Numbered from the stretch's first letter, positions 1 through 10,726 are shown. The stretch is DNA of 64,000 bases from Yersinia massiliensis (GCF_003048255.1 NZ_CP028487.1:3038001-3102000); one strand, 5' to 3'. Numbers and translations are program-made. The notes: a model not told the origin generated them from the sequence alone.

Positions 1-1113
1 CTCGATGACTTTATCTGGGCGAATAGCATGGGCCATTGGACTTGCGTCTTCTGCGAATTGCGCTGCACGCATGACTCGCACATTTTCGATACGGTTAACT
101 GAACGCGAACCTAAATCAGAACTGAACTCTTGATCACGGAAAACGGTTAACCCTTCTTTCAAGCTTAATTGGAACCAATCACGACAAGTAACGCGGTTAC
201 CGGTCCAGTTGTGGAAATATTCATGACCAATTACCGCTTCAATGTTCAGATAATCTTTATCTGTAGCAGTTTCTGCTTTTGCGAGCACATATTTTGAGTT
301 GAAGACATTCAACCCTTTATTCTCCATAGCGCCCATATTGAAGAAATCCACCGCGACGATCATATAGATGTCGAGATCGTATTCCAGACCGAAACGAGTC
401 TCATCCCATCTCATTGAGTTCTTCAACGAGGTCATTGCCCAGTCGGCCCGGTCTAAATTACCCCGGTCAACAAAAAGCTCCAACGCCACTTCACGGCCCG
501 AGCGCGTGATAAATGTATCGCGCAAAACATCAAAATCACCGGCAACCAAGGCGAATAAGTAGCAAGGTTTTGGGAATGGGTCTTCCCATTTAACCCAATG
601 GCGGCCATCGTCTAATTCACCCTGCCCGACACGGTTACCGTTGGAGAGCAAATAAGGATAGCGAGATTTGTCGGCAACGATACGAGTGGTAAAACGGGCC
701 AGCACATCAGGGCGGTCTAAATAATAAGTAATATGGCGGAAACCTTCGGCTTCACACTGGGTACACAATGCCTCACCGGAAAGATAAAGCCCCTCAAGCG
801 CACTGTTTGTGGCGGGGTGAATATCATTCACGATTGTCAGTGTGAAATGTGCGGGTAATTGCTCAATAACTAGCGAATTATCCTGTAGATGATAATGAGG
901 CCATGGTTGCCCATCAACGCTGATACTGATTAATGTGAGGTCTTCACCATTTAGAACCAACGGAGTGACATCGGTTGCCTGACGCTTTACCTTGCTGACC
1001 GCCGTTACCGTCGTTTTTTGCGCATCCAGTACGAAGTCCAGATCAATGTCGGTAATGGTGTAATCCGGCGCACGATAGTCGTGACGATATTTAACTTGCG
1101 GCTGTTGTGACAT
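1..1113 (-). CDS. pepN: Aminopeptidase N, N-terminal part (cut by window edge)
   Basis: This is the first 371 codons of the cytosolic M1-family zinc aminopeptidase, which removes N-terminal residues from peptides and does much of the peptide turnover in enteric bacteria. The start is the ATG at 1113 (MSQQPQVKYR), as in E. coli. The exopeptidase motif GAMEN lies near residue 261. The zinc motif HEYFH (HExxH) follows near residue 297, with the second-glutamate region downstream of it. The frame is open to base 1, so the C-terminal helical domain lies outside the window. It is divergent from pncB, as in E. coli. Family and start are clear. Confidence 0.97.
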   Translation of the reverse strand, partial: MSQQPQVKYRHDYRAPDYTITDIDLDFVLDAQKTTVTAVSKVKRQATDVTPLVLNGEDLTLISISVDGQPWPHYHLQDNSLVIEQLPAHFTLTIVNDIHPATNSALEGLYLSGEALCTQCEAEGFRHITYYLDRPDVLARFTTRIVADKSRYPYLLSNGNRVGQGELDDGRHWVKWEDPFPKPCYLFALVAGDFDVLRDTFITRSGREVALELFVDRGNLDRADWAMTSLKNSMRWDETRFGLEYDLDIYMIVAVDFFNMGAMENKGLNVFNSKYVLAKAETATDKDYLNIEAVIGHEYFHNWTGNRVTCRDWFQLSLKEGLTVFRDQEFSSDLGSRSVNRIENVRVMRAAQFAEDASPMAHAIRPDKVIE

Positions 1114-1636
1114 AGAAACCCTTTTGACGTCATCTGTGAATATGATTATCCGGTCTGCCTTATATGGCTAAATGAGCTTAAGAACATGGCTGCTAGTGGC
1201 TTTGCCCAAGACTAAGATAGCTTTTCAATGTATCACAATTGAAATAAAAACCTAGTTGGGGACCCGTAGCAATGGCGGCAATTCGGCATTAATGTTGGTT
1301 TTTTCGAGATGGTTCGCAAACCAATGGCACGTTTGCATTTGTTTAGCCATAAAACCGTTTTTCTCCTTTATTAAGGACCTAAACTTCTCGCCTTTATTGC
1401 CCTAGGTGGTTATCTCTGGCATTCCTCTATAAAACAAACTTGCAAATGTTTTCATCAACCCACCTGAATCGATATTAAAGGCACGTTTAAGCCTAGACCT
1501 TGGATTAGAATTTATGGTGTGATGAGACTTCAATAACAGAATAATATCGGTATACTCCCGTGGCTTTATCGTTTATGCCGACGCTATCGTTTATACCAAC
1601 TATGAAAATGCTGCTACGAGGATGCTGTATAGCGCC
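1114..1636. promoter_or_regulatory. Divergent pepN/pncB control region
   Basis: This 523-base gap has no credible gene. It must hold the promoters of both divergent genes. A pncB promoter candidate is the -10 TATACT at 1551-1556 with a weak -35 (TTCAAT, 1529-1534) 16 bases upstream. I looked for a NadR box (TGTTTA-N6-TAAACA), which controls pncB in enteric bacteria. Only one half-site (TGTTTA, about 1339-1344) was found, so NadR control is not supported from sequence. Confidence 0.45.
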
Positions 1637-2842
1637 ATGACTCAAGACGCCACACCGATTTTGACTTCATTGCTTGATACCGATGCATATAAACTTCATA
1701 TGCAGCAGGCGGTGTTCCATCGCTATCGCTCTATTTCTGTTGCCGCAGAGTTCCGCTGCCGCGGTGATGAGCTGCTGGGAGAATATGCCGGTGAAATTCG
1801 CCAGCAAATAGCATTAATGAGCCAATTGGCGCTAACTGATGATGAGTACTCCTACCTCTCAAGCCTGCCCTTTTTTCAAGCAGATTATCTCCATTGGTTA
1901 CGCACTTTTCGCTTTAACCCTGAACAAGTCACTGTCTTGAATAACAACGGTAAGCTAGAGATCCGTATAGCGGGTTTATGGTGTGAAACTATCTTATGGG
2001 AAGTCCCTCTTCTCGCGGTCATCAGCGAAGTCGTCCATCGCCACCGTTCTGTGCATGTATCTACCGCCCAAGCTATTGAGCAACTGCGCCGCAAACTACA
2101 ACAATTTAAAACGCTCAGTGCTGATATTGATATTTCTCAGTTCAAGTTAATGGATTTCGGCACCCGTCGCCGTTTTTCACGCGAGATACAACATGCCATC
2201 GTGGGCAGCTTAAAAAATGAGTTCCCGTATCTTGTCGGAACCAGTAACTATGATTTAGCCCGTAAATTGGCATTAACCCCGGTGGGGACTCAGGCACATG
2301 AATGGTTCCAGGCACATCAACAAATAAGCCCTGTTTTAGCAAACAGCCAGCGTGTTGCACTGCAAGTTTGGTTAGATGAATACCCCGATCAACTTGGGGT
2401 AGCATTGACCGACTGTATTACCATGGATGCCTTCTTACGCGATTTTGATGAAACATTTGCTCATCGCTATCAGGGATTGCGCCATGACTCTGGTGACCCA
2501 GTCGAGTGGGGTGAAAAAGCCATTGCACATTACGAGACTCTGGGCATTGACCCTCTGACCAAGACATTGGTTTTCTCCGATAATCTAGATTTGGAAAAAG
2601 CGTTATCACTCTATCGCCATTTCTACCAGCGCATCCAATTGGTTTTTGGCATTGGCACACGCTTAACCTGTGATATTCCCGGTGTAAATCCATTGAATAT
2701 TGTTATCAAGCTGGTTGAATGCAACAACAAACCAGTGGCTAAGCTGTCTGATAGCCCCGGTAAAACCATTTGCCACGATCCCGCGTTTGTCGATGAGTTA
2801 CGTGAAGCCTTTGCCCTGCCGCTAGTTAAGAAAGCTAGCTAG
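1637..2842 (+). CDS. pncB: Nicotinate phosphoribosyltransferase
   Basis: PncB converts nicotinate and PRPP, with ATP, to nicotinate mononucleotide, the salvage entry to NAD. The 401-residue product matches E. coli PncB (400 residues) along its length. It includes [16 protein letters not shown] at the N-terminus, the [12 protein letters not shown] segment near residue 175, GTSNYDLA, and [12 protein letters not shown] near residue 285. The ATG at 1637 (MTQDATP) is chosen because it aligns with the E. coli start. An in-frame ATG at 1622 would add five residues but sits directly on the GAGG motif, too close for a ribosome site. It is monocistronic and divergent from pepN. Confidence 0.96.
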   Translation: MTQDATPILTSLLDTDAYKLHMQQAVFHRYRSISVAAEFRCRGDELLGEYAGEIRQQIALMSQLALTDDEYSYLSSLPFFQADYLHWLRTFRFNPEQVTVLNNNGKLEIRIAGLWCETILWEVPLLAVISEVVHRHRSVHVSTAQAIEQLRRKLQQFKTLSADIDISQFKLMDFGTRRRFSREIQHAIVGSLKNEFPYLVGTSNYDLARKLALTPVGTQAHEWFQAHQQISPVLANSQRVALQVWLDEYPDQLGVALTDCITMDAFLRDFDETFAHRYQGLRHDSGDPVEWGEKAIAHYETLGIDPLTKTLVFSDNLDLEKALSLYRHFYQRIQLVFGIGTRLTCDIPGVNPLNIVIKLVECNNKPVAKLSDSPGKTICHDPAFVDELREAFALPLVKKAS

Positions 2843-3013
2843 CATTTGTGCCACCTCTTATTCACCATAAGCAATTCATCATAAGCATAGAAATGTTGCA
2901 CTAAACTGGTGATTTCTACTTGTGTCCTGCACTGTCGCAAGTAACATAGCAACATCCCCATTTTCTTGGGTTGTTAACTATTTCTATATCAAAACTATTA
3001 AAGAGAGAAATCT

Positions 3014-4414
3014 ATGAGCGTAGTGCCTGTAGTCGACGTACTGCAAGGCCGTGCTGCGGTTGACAGTGAAGTCACCGTACGCGGTTGGGTACGTACCCGG
3101 AGAGATTCAAAAGCGGGTATCTCCTTCGTTGCTGTTTATGACGGTTCCTGCTTTGACCCGTTACAGGCCGTCGTGAATAATTCTTTGCCAAATTATCAGG
3201 ATGAAGTGTTGCATCTGACCACTGGCTGTTCAGTTGAAATCACTGGGACCGTCGTGGCATCACCTGGTGAAGGCCAAAGTTTTGAAATCCAAGCTACGGC
3301 TATCAAAGTCGTCGGTTGGGTGGATGATCCTGATACCTACCCGATGGCGGCCAAGCGTCACAGCATCGAATATTTACGTGAAGTCGCCCACTTGCGCCCA
3401 CGCACGAATCTGATTGGCGCGGTTGCCCGTGTTCGCCATACCTTGGCACAAGCCATTCACCGTTTCTTCGATGAAAACGGTTATTTCTGGGTTTCTACGC
3501 CGCTTATCACTGCATCAGATACCGAAGGTGCCGGTGAAATGTTCCGTGTCTCGACGTTAGATCTGGAAAACCTGCCACGTACCGATACCGGTGCTATCGA
3601 TTTCAGCGAGGATTTCTTCGGTAAAGAAGCATTCCTGACAGTATCTGGCCAGTTAAACGGTGAAACCTACGCGAGTGCGTTGTCAAAAGTTTACACCTTC
3701 GGCCCCACTTTCCGTGCTGAGAACTCTAATACGAGCCGTCATTTGGCGGAGTTCTGGATGGTAGAACCAGAAGTTGCATTCGCTTCATTGGATGATGTCG
3801 CTGGTTTGGCTGAGAAAATGTTGAAATATGTTTTCCAAGCGGTACTGAACGAACGCGCTGATGACATGAAATTCTTCGCAGAACGTGTCGATAAAGATGC
3901 CATGGAGCGCTTGCAGCGTTTTGTGACTTCTGACTTCGCTCAGGTTAATTACACTGACGCTATTGAGATCTTACAGGCATCAGGCCAGAAGTTTGAAAAT
4001 GACGTGTCTTGGGGCATCGATTTATCTTCTGAGCATGAGCGTTATTTGGCAGAGAAACACTTTAAAGCACCGGTCGTGGTTAAAAACTACCCGAAAGACA
4101 TTAAAGCTTTCTATATGCGTATGAACGATGATGGCAAAACTGTTGCGGCGATGGATGTGTTGGCGCCAGGCATTGGTGAAATCATCGGTGGTTCACAGCG
4201 TGAAGAGCGTTTAGATGTGTTGGATGCGCGTCTGGAAGAAATGGGCCTCAATAAAGAAGATTATTGGTGGTATCGTGATCTGCGTCGCTACGGCACTGTA
4301 CCACATTCAGGGTTTGGGCTAGGATTTGAGCGTTTGATCTCCTATGTAACAGGGGTTCAAAACGTTCGGGATGTTATTCCGTTCCCACGGACACCGAGAA
4401 ACGCCAGCTTCTAA
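3014..4414 (+). CDS. asnS: Asparaginyl-tRNA synthetase
   Basis: This cytosolic class IIb synthetase charges tRNA-Asn with asparagine. At 466 residues it has exactly the E. coli length and matches throughout. An N-terminal OB-fold (about 1-110, with [14 protein letters not shown]) binds the anticodon. The catalytic domain carries motif 2 ([16 protein letters not shown], near residue 237) and motif 3 (GFGLGFERL, near residue 435). The ATG at 3014 has an AGAGAG Shine-Dalgarno sequence just upstream. A strong terminator follows, so it is probably its own transcription unit. Confidence 0.98.
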   Translation: MSVVPVVDVLQGRAAVDSEVTVRGWVRTRRDSKAGISFVAVYDGSCFDPLQAVVNNSLPNYQDEVLHLTTGCSVEITGTVVASPGEGQSFEIQATAIKVVGWVDDPDTYPMAAKRHSIEYLREVAHLRPRTNLIGAVARVRHTLAQAIHRFFDENGYFWVSTPLITASDTEGAGEMFRVSTLDLENLPRTDTGAIDFSEDFFGKEAFLTVSGQLNGETYASALSKVYTFGPTFRAENSNTSRHLAEFWMVEPEVAFASLDDVAGLAEKMLKYVFQAVLNERADDMKFFAERVDKDAMERLQRFVTSDFAQVNYTDAIEILQASGQKFENDVSWGIDLSSEHERYLAEKHFKAPVVVKNYPKDIKAFYMRMNDDGKTVAAMDVLAPGIGEIIGGSQREERLDVLDARLEEMGLNKEDYWWYRDLRRYGTVPHSGFGLGFERLISYVTGVQNVRDVIPFPRTPRNASF

Positions 4415-4452
4415 GTTCGTCATTTAGAAAAAGTTAGTGCAGTTGTATAAAT

Positions 4453-4480
4453 AAAAGCCAGCTCTGCTGGCTTTTGTCAT
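4453..4480 (+). terminator. asnS rho-independent terminator
   Basis: AAAAGCCAGC and GCTGGCTTTT form a perfect 10-bp stem around a TCT loop, 38 bases after the asnS stop, followed by a T-rich tail. Confidence 0.9.
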
Positions 4481-4518
4481 TTTTTAAAGTTCGATCTAAG
4501 TCACAAAGTTCCCTTAAA

Positions 4519-4570
4519 TTTACATTTAGTAACACATAGTATCCCAATGAAACATATTCAGGTAATTGGT
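4519..4570 (+). promoter_or_regulatory. Candidate OmpR sites upstream of ompF
   Basis: TTTACATTTAGTAACACATA at 4519-4538 resembles the F1 OmpR site of E. coli ompF (TTTAC-N6-GTTACATATT type). A second partial match, GAAACATATTC, follows near 4549-4559. They lie about 150-190 bases before the ompF start codon, in keeping with a long 5' leader. EnvZ/OmpR control of ompF is established in enteric bacteria; the exact sites here are inferred from resemblance only. Confidence 0.5.
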
Positions 4571-4712
4571 AGCATTTTCGGTCTGGATTATAAGGTCGGT
4601 GAATGGAACACTGCGTTCAGACACAGACGACACCAAACTCTCAACAATAGTTCCAAAAAAATTATTGTCGGCAGTGGCAGGTGTCCGAATAAAACCAATG
4701 AGGGTAATAATA

Positions 4713-5813
4713 ATGATGAAGCGCAATATTCTTGCAGTAGTAATCCCAGCATTGTTGGTCGCTGGCGCGGCTAATGCTGCAGAAATCTACAACAAAGACG
4801 GCAACAAACTTGACCTGTACGGTAAAGTTGACGCGCGTCACCAGTTCTCTGACAACGCTGGTCAAGACGGCGACGAATCTTATGTTCGTTTCGGCTTCAA
4901 AGGTGAAACCCAAATTACTGACCAACTGACCGGTTACGGCCAGTGGGAATACAACATTCAGGCTAACAACGCTGAATCACAAGAAGCTAAAGGCAACAAA
5001 ACCCGCCTGGGCTTTGCTGGTCTGAAATTTGCTGAATTCGGTTCATTCGACTACGGCCGTAACTACGGCGTAATCTATGACGTCAACGCATGGACTGACA
5101 TGCTGCCAGTATTCGGTGGCGACTCAATCTCTAACCCTGATAACTACATGACTGGTCGTTCTACTGGTCTGGCTACTTATCGTAACACCAACTTCTTCGG
5201 TCTGGTTGACGGTCTGAACTTTGCCCTGCAATACCAAGGCAAAAACGAAAGTGGCCGTGATGGCTTGCTGACTACTCAGAACGGTGACGGCTTCGGTATC
5301 TCTTCTACTTATGATATCGGTTACGGCGTGAACTTCGGTGCTGGTTTCTCTACTGCAAACCGTACTACTGCACAGAAAGATGCTCACCTGACTAACGCAA
5401 CATTTGCTGAAGGCGATAAAGCTCAAGCATGGAACGTTGGTGCTAAATACGACGCTAACAACGTATACCTGGCTGTAATGTATGCTGAAACTCAAAACAT
5501 GACTCCATTTGGCAATGATTCTGTTGCTAACAAGACTCGTGACATTGAAATCACCGCACAATACCAGTTCGACTTCGGTCTGCGTCCATCACTGGGTTAT
5601 GTTCAGTCCAAAGGTAAGGACCTGAACAACGCAACTGATGACAACCATGACCTGCTGAAATATGTTTCTGTTGGTACTTACTACGCGTTCAACAAAAACA
5701 TGACCACTTATGTTGATTACAAAATCAACTTGCTGGACGAAGACAACTTCACTCGTACTAACGGCCTGAACACAGACGACGTTGTTGGTGTTGGCTTGGT
5801 TTACCAGTTCTAA
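4713..5813 (+). CDS. ompF: Outer-membrane porin F
   Basis: This is a trimeric general porin of the outer membrane that lets small hydrophilic solutes diffuse in. The start is the ATG at 4713 ([10 protein letters not shown]), with an AGGG Shine-Dalgarno sequence 8 bases upstream, giving 366 residues. Residues 1-22 are a signal peptide ending ANA before [16 protein letters not shown], the typical mature porin N-terminus. The rest is a 16-strand barrel sequence with PVFGGDSI in loop 3 (the constriction loop). It ends in YQF, the C-terminal aromatic signature read by the BAM complex. A longer in-frame upstream extension has no signal logic and was discarded. Gene order asnS-ompF-aspC is as in E. 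coli, which supports ompF over ompC. Confidence 0.93.
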   Translation: MMKRNILAVVIPALLVAGAANAAEIYNKDGNKLDLYGKVDARHQFSDNAGQDGDESYVRFGFKGETQITDQLTGYGQWEYNIQANNAESQEAKGNKTRLGFAGLKFAEFGSFDYGRNYGVIYDVNAWTDMLPVFGGDSISNPDNYMTGRSTGLATYRNTNFFGLVDGLNFALQYQGKNESGRDGLLTTQNGDGFGISSTYDIGYGVNFGAGFSTANRTTAQKDAHLTNATFAEGDKAQAWNVGAKYDANNVYLAVMYAETQNMTPFGNDSVANKTRDIEITAQYQFDFGLRPSLGYVQSKGKDLNNATDDNHDLLKYVSVGTYYAFNKNMTTYVDYKINLLDEDNFTRTNGLNTDDVVGVGLVYQF

Positions 5814-5853
5814 GTTAAACTTAATCGAGCAGTTTATCTGCTGACGTAAGTTA

Positions 5854-5888
5854 AAAAAGACAGGGCTTCGGCTCTGTCTTTTTGTTTC
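5854..5888 (+). terminator. ompF terminator
   Basis: AAAAAGACAG and CTGTCTTTTT close a stable stem with a TTCG tetraloop and one G-T pair, 40 bases after the ompF stop, followed by a T-rich run. Confidence 0.9.
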
Positions 5889-6068
5889 TATCCTTAGTCA
5901 ATATAGGGATATTCCGCTGCCAATCTTACAATTTTGCTGATTTTTCACCCTGAATCCCCCCGCCTCACAACATTCATTTCTTTTTATCGCAAACGGTTGG
6001 CAAAGGCTGAAACTGGCGTTACCCTGATAGCTCTGTTTGCTTAACGCTAAGCCATGGAAGCCTCTGAC

Positions 6069-7259
6069 ATGTTTGAAAAAATCACTGCTGCACCTGCGGA
6101 CCCTATTCTGGGCCTGACCGATATTTTCCGCGCGGATGACCGCCCTAATAAAATCAATCTGGGAATTGGCGTCTACAAAGACGAAACCGGTAAAACGCCG
6201 GTACTCACCAGCGTGAAGAAAGCTGAGCAGTATTTGCTGGAAAATGAAGTTACTAAAAACTATCTGAGTATTGATGGCCTACCGGCTTTCGCGAGTTGCA
6301 CTCAGGAATTATTGTTCGGATCCCAAAGCGCGATTATCGCTGATAAACGTGCACGTACCGCACAAACCCCAGGTGGAACAGGCGGGTTACGTATCGCTGC
6401 CGATTTTATCGCACATCAAACCAGTGCCAAACGTGTCTGGGTCAGTAATCCTAGCTGGCCAAACCATAAAAATGTCTTCGCTGCCGCAGGGCTGGAAGTG
6501 GTTGAGTATGCCTATTATGATGCAGCGAACCATGCGTTAGACTTCGATGGGCTATTAAATAGCCTGTCAGAAGCTCAGGCTGGCGATGTTGTGTTGTTCC
6601 ATGGCTGTTGCCATAACCCAACCGGTATCGACCCAACTGAAGCCCAGTGGAGCCAATTAGCTGAGCTCTCTGCCGCGAAAGGTTGGTTACCTCTGTTTGA
6701 CTTCGCTTACCAAGGCTTTGCCAAAGGTTTGGAAGAAGATGCTCAGGGCCTGCGAATCTTTGCCGCGAAACATCAAGAATTGATCGTTTGCAGCTCATAT
6801 TCGAAAAACTTTGGTCTGTACAACGAGCGTGTTGGGGCATGTACTGTCGTTGCAGCAAGCAGCGATGTAGCAGATATCGTGTTCAGCCAAGTGAAAGCCG
6901 TTATTCGCGCCAACTATTCTAACCCACCAGCCCATGGTGCTTCTGTCGTCGCGACGATTTTGAGCAATCCAGCACTGCGTGCCATTTGGGAACAAGAATT
7001 GACCGATATGCGCCAACGCATTCATCGCATGCGTCAGTTGTTTGTTAATACGTTGCAGGAAAAAGGCGCGAAACAAGATTTCAGCTTTATCATTAACCAG
7101 AACGGTATGTTCTCGTTCAGTGGGCTGACCAAAGAGCAAGTTTTACGTCTACGTAGTGAGTTCGCTGTTTACGCAGTTAACTCTGGCCGAGTCAACGTTG
7201 CGGGTATGACACCTGACAATATGGCTCCATTGTGTGAAGCCATCGTCGCAGTACTTTGA
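6069..7259 (+). CDS. aspC: Aspartate aminotransferase
   Basis: AspC is a PLP enzyme that swaps the amino group between glutamate and oxaloacetate (aspartate and 2-oxoglutarate), and also acts on aromatic amino acids. The product is 396 residues, the E. coli length, starting [13 protein letters not shown] at 6069; an upstream ATG at 6054 would add five residues not found in E. coli. The PLP lysine lies in [15 protein letters not shown] near residue 246. The pyridine-binding HGCCHNPTG segment is near residue 190 and the substrate arginine region is in the C-terminal domain. It is followed by a strong terminator. Confidence 0.97.
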   Translation: MFEKITAAPADPILGLTDIFRADDRPNKINLGIGVYKDETGKTPVLTSVKKAEQYLLENEVTKNYLSIDGLPAFASCTQELLFGSQSAIIADKRARTAQTPGGTGGLRIAADFIAHQTSAKRVWVSNPSWPNHKNVFAAAGLEVVEYAYYDAANHALDFDGLLNSLSEAQAGDVVLFHGCCHNPTGIDPTEAQWSQLAELSAAKGWLPLFDFAYQGFAKGLEEDAQGLRIFAAKHQELIVCSSYSKNFGLYNERVGACTVVAASSDVADIVFSQVKAVIRANYSNPPAHGASVVATILSNPALRAIWEQELTDMRQRIHRMRQLFVNTLQEKGAKQDFSFIINQNGMFSFSGLTKEQVLRLRSEFAVYAVNSGRVNVAGMTPDNMAPLCEAIVAVL

Positions 7260-7284
7260 TTAGCGCTTGATGATTTGCTCATCA

Positions 7285-7318
7285 ATAAAGGGTACTTCTA
7301 TGAAGTACCCTTTTTTAT
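7285..7318. terminator. Bidirectional terminator between aspC and the EAL gene
   Basis: AAAGGGTACTTC and GAAGTACCCTTT pair in a perfect 12-bp stem (7287-7313) followed by six T on the plus strand. The matching A-rich flank can serve the converging minus-strand gene. Confidence 0.9.
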
Positions 7319-7349
7319 TCAGTGATGACCGACGCAGATACAGATAGGC

Positions 7350-8879
7350 CTAATGGAACATATAATTCGCAAACTCGTCCATTGGCATGGGGCGCCCAAA
7401 CATATAGCCTTGCAGGTAGTCAACCTTGTGCGCCTGCAAATAGCGCATCTGCGTATCGTTTTCGACTCCCTCAGCAATTGTCTGCAACCCCAACCGAGTC
7501 GCCAAATCAATAACGTTCCCCACAATGTGGCTCGATAGCGCATCTGACCCAATCATGCCTACAAAACTTTGGTCTATTTTTATAAAGTCGACTTTAAACT
7601 GCTGTAAATAACTCAGGCTAGAATGTCCGGTGCCAAAATCGTCAATCGCTATAAAGACACCAAGCGCATGGAGTTCAGCAAATAATTTATCGGTAATTTC
7701 ATCTGCAACAATCAACTTTCGTTCAGTTAATTCCAACGTGATATTAATCTTATTACCACCAAATGCTTTAATAAAACGACGGCAGTCATCCACCAAGCTC
7801 AGGTCACGGCAATGATTAGCACTAATATTAAAACCAAAGTGAAAACCTTCCGGTAACTGATTTACATAAGGTGCAAATTTTGCGCTGACTTGCTGCATAA
7901 GTGAACGAGTCATTGGCACAATAAGCTCACTGTCCTCCGCCATGGGAATAAAATGATTCGGTTGAATCATGCCTTGTCCAGGATGGTGCCATCGCATTAA
8001 TACTTCACAACCAATCCAGAGTTTCTCTTTACCTGTCACAATTGGTTGCAAGTAAGGAATAAACTCATTGTTTCCTAACGCCTGCTTTAATACCTGCGTG
8101 GGTGATGCGGCCCTACCCGATAACCAGAAAACAAGTGCAGCTGACCCGATGCTGACTAAAATAAAGAAGATAAGGCTCCCCTGAGTATATTGCCAGGCAT
8201 AGGTGAGATATTGTTGGTTTGAAAGCATGGTACTTAACGAATAGGCAAACTTGTCCGATGCCAGATACAGGGACTCCCCTTCCTGATGAGGTTGCCCTTC
8301 ATGCACCATCCCTTTAGCATCCATCCACTTATGGCCAACGATCAAATTCAATTCAATGTCGCTACTCAGCAAGTTAAGAATACTACGCAGATAATAGCCA
8401 TCCACGGCAACTAAAATACTGTCATTACCGCGTGCTTTCCTATACACCATCAAAGCACGGTCAGGTGTGACATCATTCCCGGACATTAATTCTAGTTGCC
8501 CATCAACGAATACATCTAAATCAAAAGAAGTGGCCAGTGGGCCATATATTGAAGAGCAATAAATGGTCGAGCCTTTTGCAAAAGACACAGAGCGAACATC
8601 CGGTGTTATTACCACTTGATCCCGTAGATTCTGCACCACTTGTAAACAAGGTTTCCCTAGCCCAGTTTCAACTTGGATTGCTGCATGCTGTAAATTATTA
8701 AATATTTGATCGAAGCGTACCTTAGCCTGTAATAATTTGGCCTCTGCATTTTGATGCATGTTCGCTTTGGTTTGCCCATAAATCACAACGGCACCTAGCA
8801 AAAGAAAGAGTATTAATACCATGCAAGAAAAACCAAGCCGGGACAGTAACTTATTATCTCTGAAACGACGAAATGGCAT
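7350..8879 (-). CDS. CSS-motif EAL-domain cyclic-di-GMP phosphodiesterase
   Basis: This inner-membrane enzyme is predicted to hydrolyse c-di-GMP to pGpG. Of 509 residues, a membrane helix at about 13-35 and a second at about 233-254 flank a periplasmic sensor. The sensor carries the CSS motif (Cys near residue 108) plus another Cys near 84. In the CSS-EAL family these cysteines form a redox-sensitive disulfide. The EAL domain follows (about 266-505). All metal and catalytic positions look intact: EVL for EAL, FNISAN, LELTER, IDDFGTG, DFIKID, AEGVEN and LQGYMFG. The ATG at 8879 is chosen for its GGA Shine-Dalgarno sequence; upstream in-frame starts add 4 or 14 residues. E. coli lacks a gene here between aspC and gloC. 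I do not assign it to a named E. coli paralogue. Confidence 0.88.
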   Translation of the reverse strand: MPFRRFRDNKLLSRLGFSCMVLILFLLLGAVVIYGQTKANMHQNAEAKLLQAKVRFDQIFNNLQHAAIQVETGLGKPCLQVVQNLRDQVVITPDVRSVSFAKGSTIYCSSIYGPLATSFDLDVFVDGQLELMSGNDVTPDRALMVYRKARGNDSILVAVDGYYLRSILNLLSSDIELNLIVGHKWMDAKGMVHEGQPHQEGESLYLASDKFAYSLSTMLSNQQYLTYAWQYTQGSLIFFILVSIGSAALVFWLSGRAASPTQVLKQALGNNEFIPYLQPIVTGKEKLWIGCEVLMRWHHPGQGMIQPNHFIPMAEDSELIVPMTRSLMQQVSAKFAPYVNQLPEGFHFGFNISANHCRDLSLVDDCRRFIKAFGGNKINITLELTERKLIVADEITDKLFAELHALGVFIAIDDFGTGHSSLSYLQQFKVDFIKIDQSFVGMIGSDALSSHIVGNVIDLATRLGLQTIAEGVENDTQMRYLQAHKVDYLQGYMFGRPMPMDEFANYMFH

Positions 8880-9113
8880 AGTATGTTCCATTGAAAGGCG
8901 CTCGTAATATAACGAACTCAAAACGGCAGTTAAAACCGTGCCGCATCACTATCAATTACATTGACTCGTTAATGATTTTTTTATCTGCCAAGAATGCCCC
9001 GCCGATATCACTGAAACATTGCACAATCAATGGATATCATCATTATGTAAACAGCACAAATAAATAGCTGACTATTGGTTCACAAAACGCATGAGCCGCC
9101 CAATAAATATAAC

Positions 9114-9138
9114 GCAAAAAGGCACCTAACGGTGCCTT
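9114..9138 (-). terminator. gloC terminator
   Basis: On the minus strand AAGGCACC and GGTGCCTT form an 8-bp stem with a four-base loop, followed by TTTTT, about 40 bases past the gloC stop. Confidence 0.85.
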
Positions 9139-9176
9139 CTCTACGATGAGCTATGCCATGATTTAACTGCTGTATA

Positions 9177-9824
9177 TCACCAAATGGCGGGTTCTTCGCG
9201 TATAAACGGATTGGTTTGCCGCTCATGCCCTAGCGTGGACATTGGGCCATGACCAGGTATAAAGGTTATATCATCACCCAGCGGCAATAATTTAGTTCGT
9301 ATGGAATTGATCAGTTGTTGATGGTCGCCGCGCGGGAAGTCACTGCGCCCGACTCCGCCATTAAAGATAACATCACCGACGAGCGCCAAATGACCTTGCT
9401 TATCAATAAAGACAATGTGACCCGGCGTATGGCCTGGGCAATGCAAAACTGACAACTCCACCTCACCAACAGTCACTTTGTCGCCTTCTTCCAACCAACG
9501 CGTTGGAGTGAAAGCTTTACATTCAGCGAGGCCAAACATTTGGCTTTGAGCCGGCAGCCCTTCTAACCAAAAGATATCTTCTTTCTCTGGACCATAAATG
9601 GGAATATCAAAATGCGCAGCGATTTCAGCCGCAGCACCAACATGATCCAAGTGACCATGTGTGAGTAAAACCTGAGTCACAGTGACGCCTTGACGCGCAA
9701 CTTCAGCGATGATCTTGTCAGCATCACCACCGGGATCAACTAATGCAGCCTGCCCTGTTGCTTCACACCAGATTAAGGTGCAGTTTTGGCTAAAGGCGGT
9801 CACAGGGATAATTTGATATTTCAT
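9177..9824 (-). CDS. gloC: Type II hydroxyacylglutathione hydrolase (metallo-beta-lactamase fold)
   Basis: This was formerly ycbL. GloC hydrolyses S-lactoylglutathione to lactate and glutathione, the second step of methylglyoxal detoxification, in the cytosol. The 215-residue product equals E. coli YcbL in length and lacks the extra C-terminal domain of classical glyoxalase II. Metal ligands are HGHLDH at residues 56-61, HCPGHTPGH near 130, GDVIF near 150, and GHG near 195. The start is the ATG at 9824 ([11 protein letters not shown]), with GGAGTG upstream. An in-frame upstream start would add seven residues with no E. coli counterpart. Confidence 0.94.
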   Translation of the reverse strand: MKYQIIPVTAFSQNCTLIWCEATGQAALVDPGGDADKIIAEVARQGVTVTQVLLTHGHLDHVGAAAEIAAHFDIPIYGPEKEDIFWLEGLPAQSQMFGLAECKAFTPTRWLEEGDKVTVGEVELSVLHCPGHTPGHIVFIDKQGHLALVGDVIFNGGVGRSDFPRGDHQQLINSIRTKLLPLGDDITFIPGHGPMSTLGHERQTNPFIREEPAIW

Positions 9825-9976
9825 AACACTCCACTCCCAATGCAATATTCAATATCCCCATCATGACTCAAACTGTAGATTCGCTGGTTGGCCAATTTGC
9901 ACTGATATTTGTGCCACTGCCCTGTGCCTTGAAATCTATTGGGAATATATCCAACTCATTGGCATAAAAATTCGTA

Positions 9977-10525
9977 TTACCAGGATCTTTTCGGCCCAGT
10001 ATCAATATGCACAAAGTTGCTGCGAGGGTAATATCCTACACCACCCGCACGCATTTTTAATGCCGCTTTGCGAATATTGCTCAACTGAATACCTTGGATA
10101 TGAAAATCCATCGCTTTCCCTTGGGTGTGGAAGCTGTGCTTAGCCACACCTCTGCTGCGCTCACGCAGTTCATTATTGGTATCAAGCGAACGGTAACCGG
10201 AAATGAGTTGTACCGGTTTAGTGGTACCGAGAAGACCTTGCAGGCGGTAGAGCTGATCAAATAGACGCGGATCGATAGTTTTTACTTTATTAGCTCGATA
10301 ATCGCGGAATAAATGATTCAAACGCGAGAGTTCGTCTTTGTTATAACTCAGCCCATCAAAAAACTCTGCTTTTATAGACTCGCCTGTATTCAAATTATTC
10401 AAGGTCAAGATACGTGGGCGAGGAGTTGAGAGGGTAGCAAATGCCTGCCCTGGTAGCAGCGATACACCCAGCGCTACCCCGCCTAACGTTAGCCATTTAC
10501 GGCGAAAAATATCAATTTTATCCAT
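9977..10525 (-). CDS. mepK: Murein DD/LD-endopeptidase, M15-like (DUF882)
   Basis: This was formerly ycbK. In E. coli, MepK is a periplasmic endopeptidase that prefers 3-3 (meso-DAP to meso-DAP) peptidoglycan cross-links. The 182-residue product matches YcbK end to end. A twin-arginine-type signal (RRKWLTLGG, then a hydrophobic stretch ending AFA near residue 30) indicates export. The M15-like zinc site is visible as KHSFHTQGKAMDFHI and NFVHIDTG near the C-terminus. It lies downstream of ldtD, which makes the bonds it cuts, so maker and cutter of 3-3 links sit side by side on one strand. Confidence 0.93.
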   Translation of the reverse strand: MDKIDIFRRKWLTLGGVALGVSLLPGQAFATLSTPRPRILTLNNLNTGESIKAEFFDGLSYNKDELSRLNHLFRDYRANKVKTIDPRLFDQLYRLQGLLGTTKPVQLISGYRSLDTNNELRERSRGVAKHSFHTQGKAMDFHIQGIQLSNIRKAALKMRAGGVGYYPRSNFVHIDTGPKRSW

Positions 10526-10726
10526 GATCTCTGTTAATACCCGGCAAGAATGTCAAAAGAAAGCACTAAATGTGCCGCCCCGAACCATAACCGTCTACGG
10601 AAAACCAGTCAACCCGCATTCGGCTCGCATCTACTGTGCATTGATGTTCGGTTAACGGGAGACATCATTTTGGCTCCCTTACGACAACCCGATATTAAGA
10701 CCATTAGTTATTGAGTTTTACTGCAT

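Noticed and set aside
1335..1352. NadR box upstream of pncB
   Set aside because: Only one half (TGTTTA) matches; the second half is not TAAACA at the required spacing.
4566..4712. N-terminal extension of ompF
   Set aside because: It would hide the signal peptide behind about 49 residues; the AGGG-spaced ATG at 4713 gives a proper secreted porin.
6271..6858. Frames inside aspC on both strands
   Set aside because: Shadows of a fully conserved gene; same reasoning for the many antisense frames within mukB, rpsA, pflB and ftsK.
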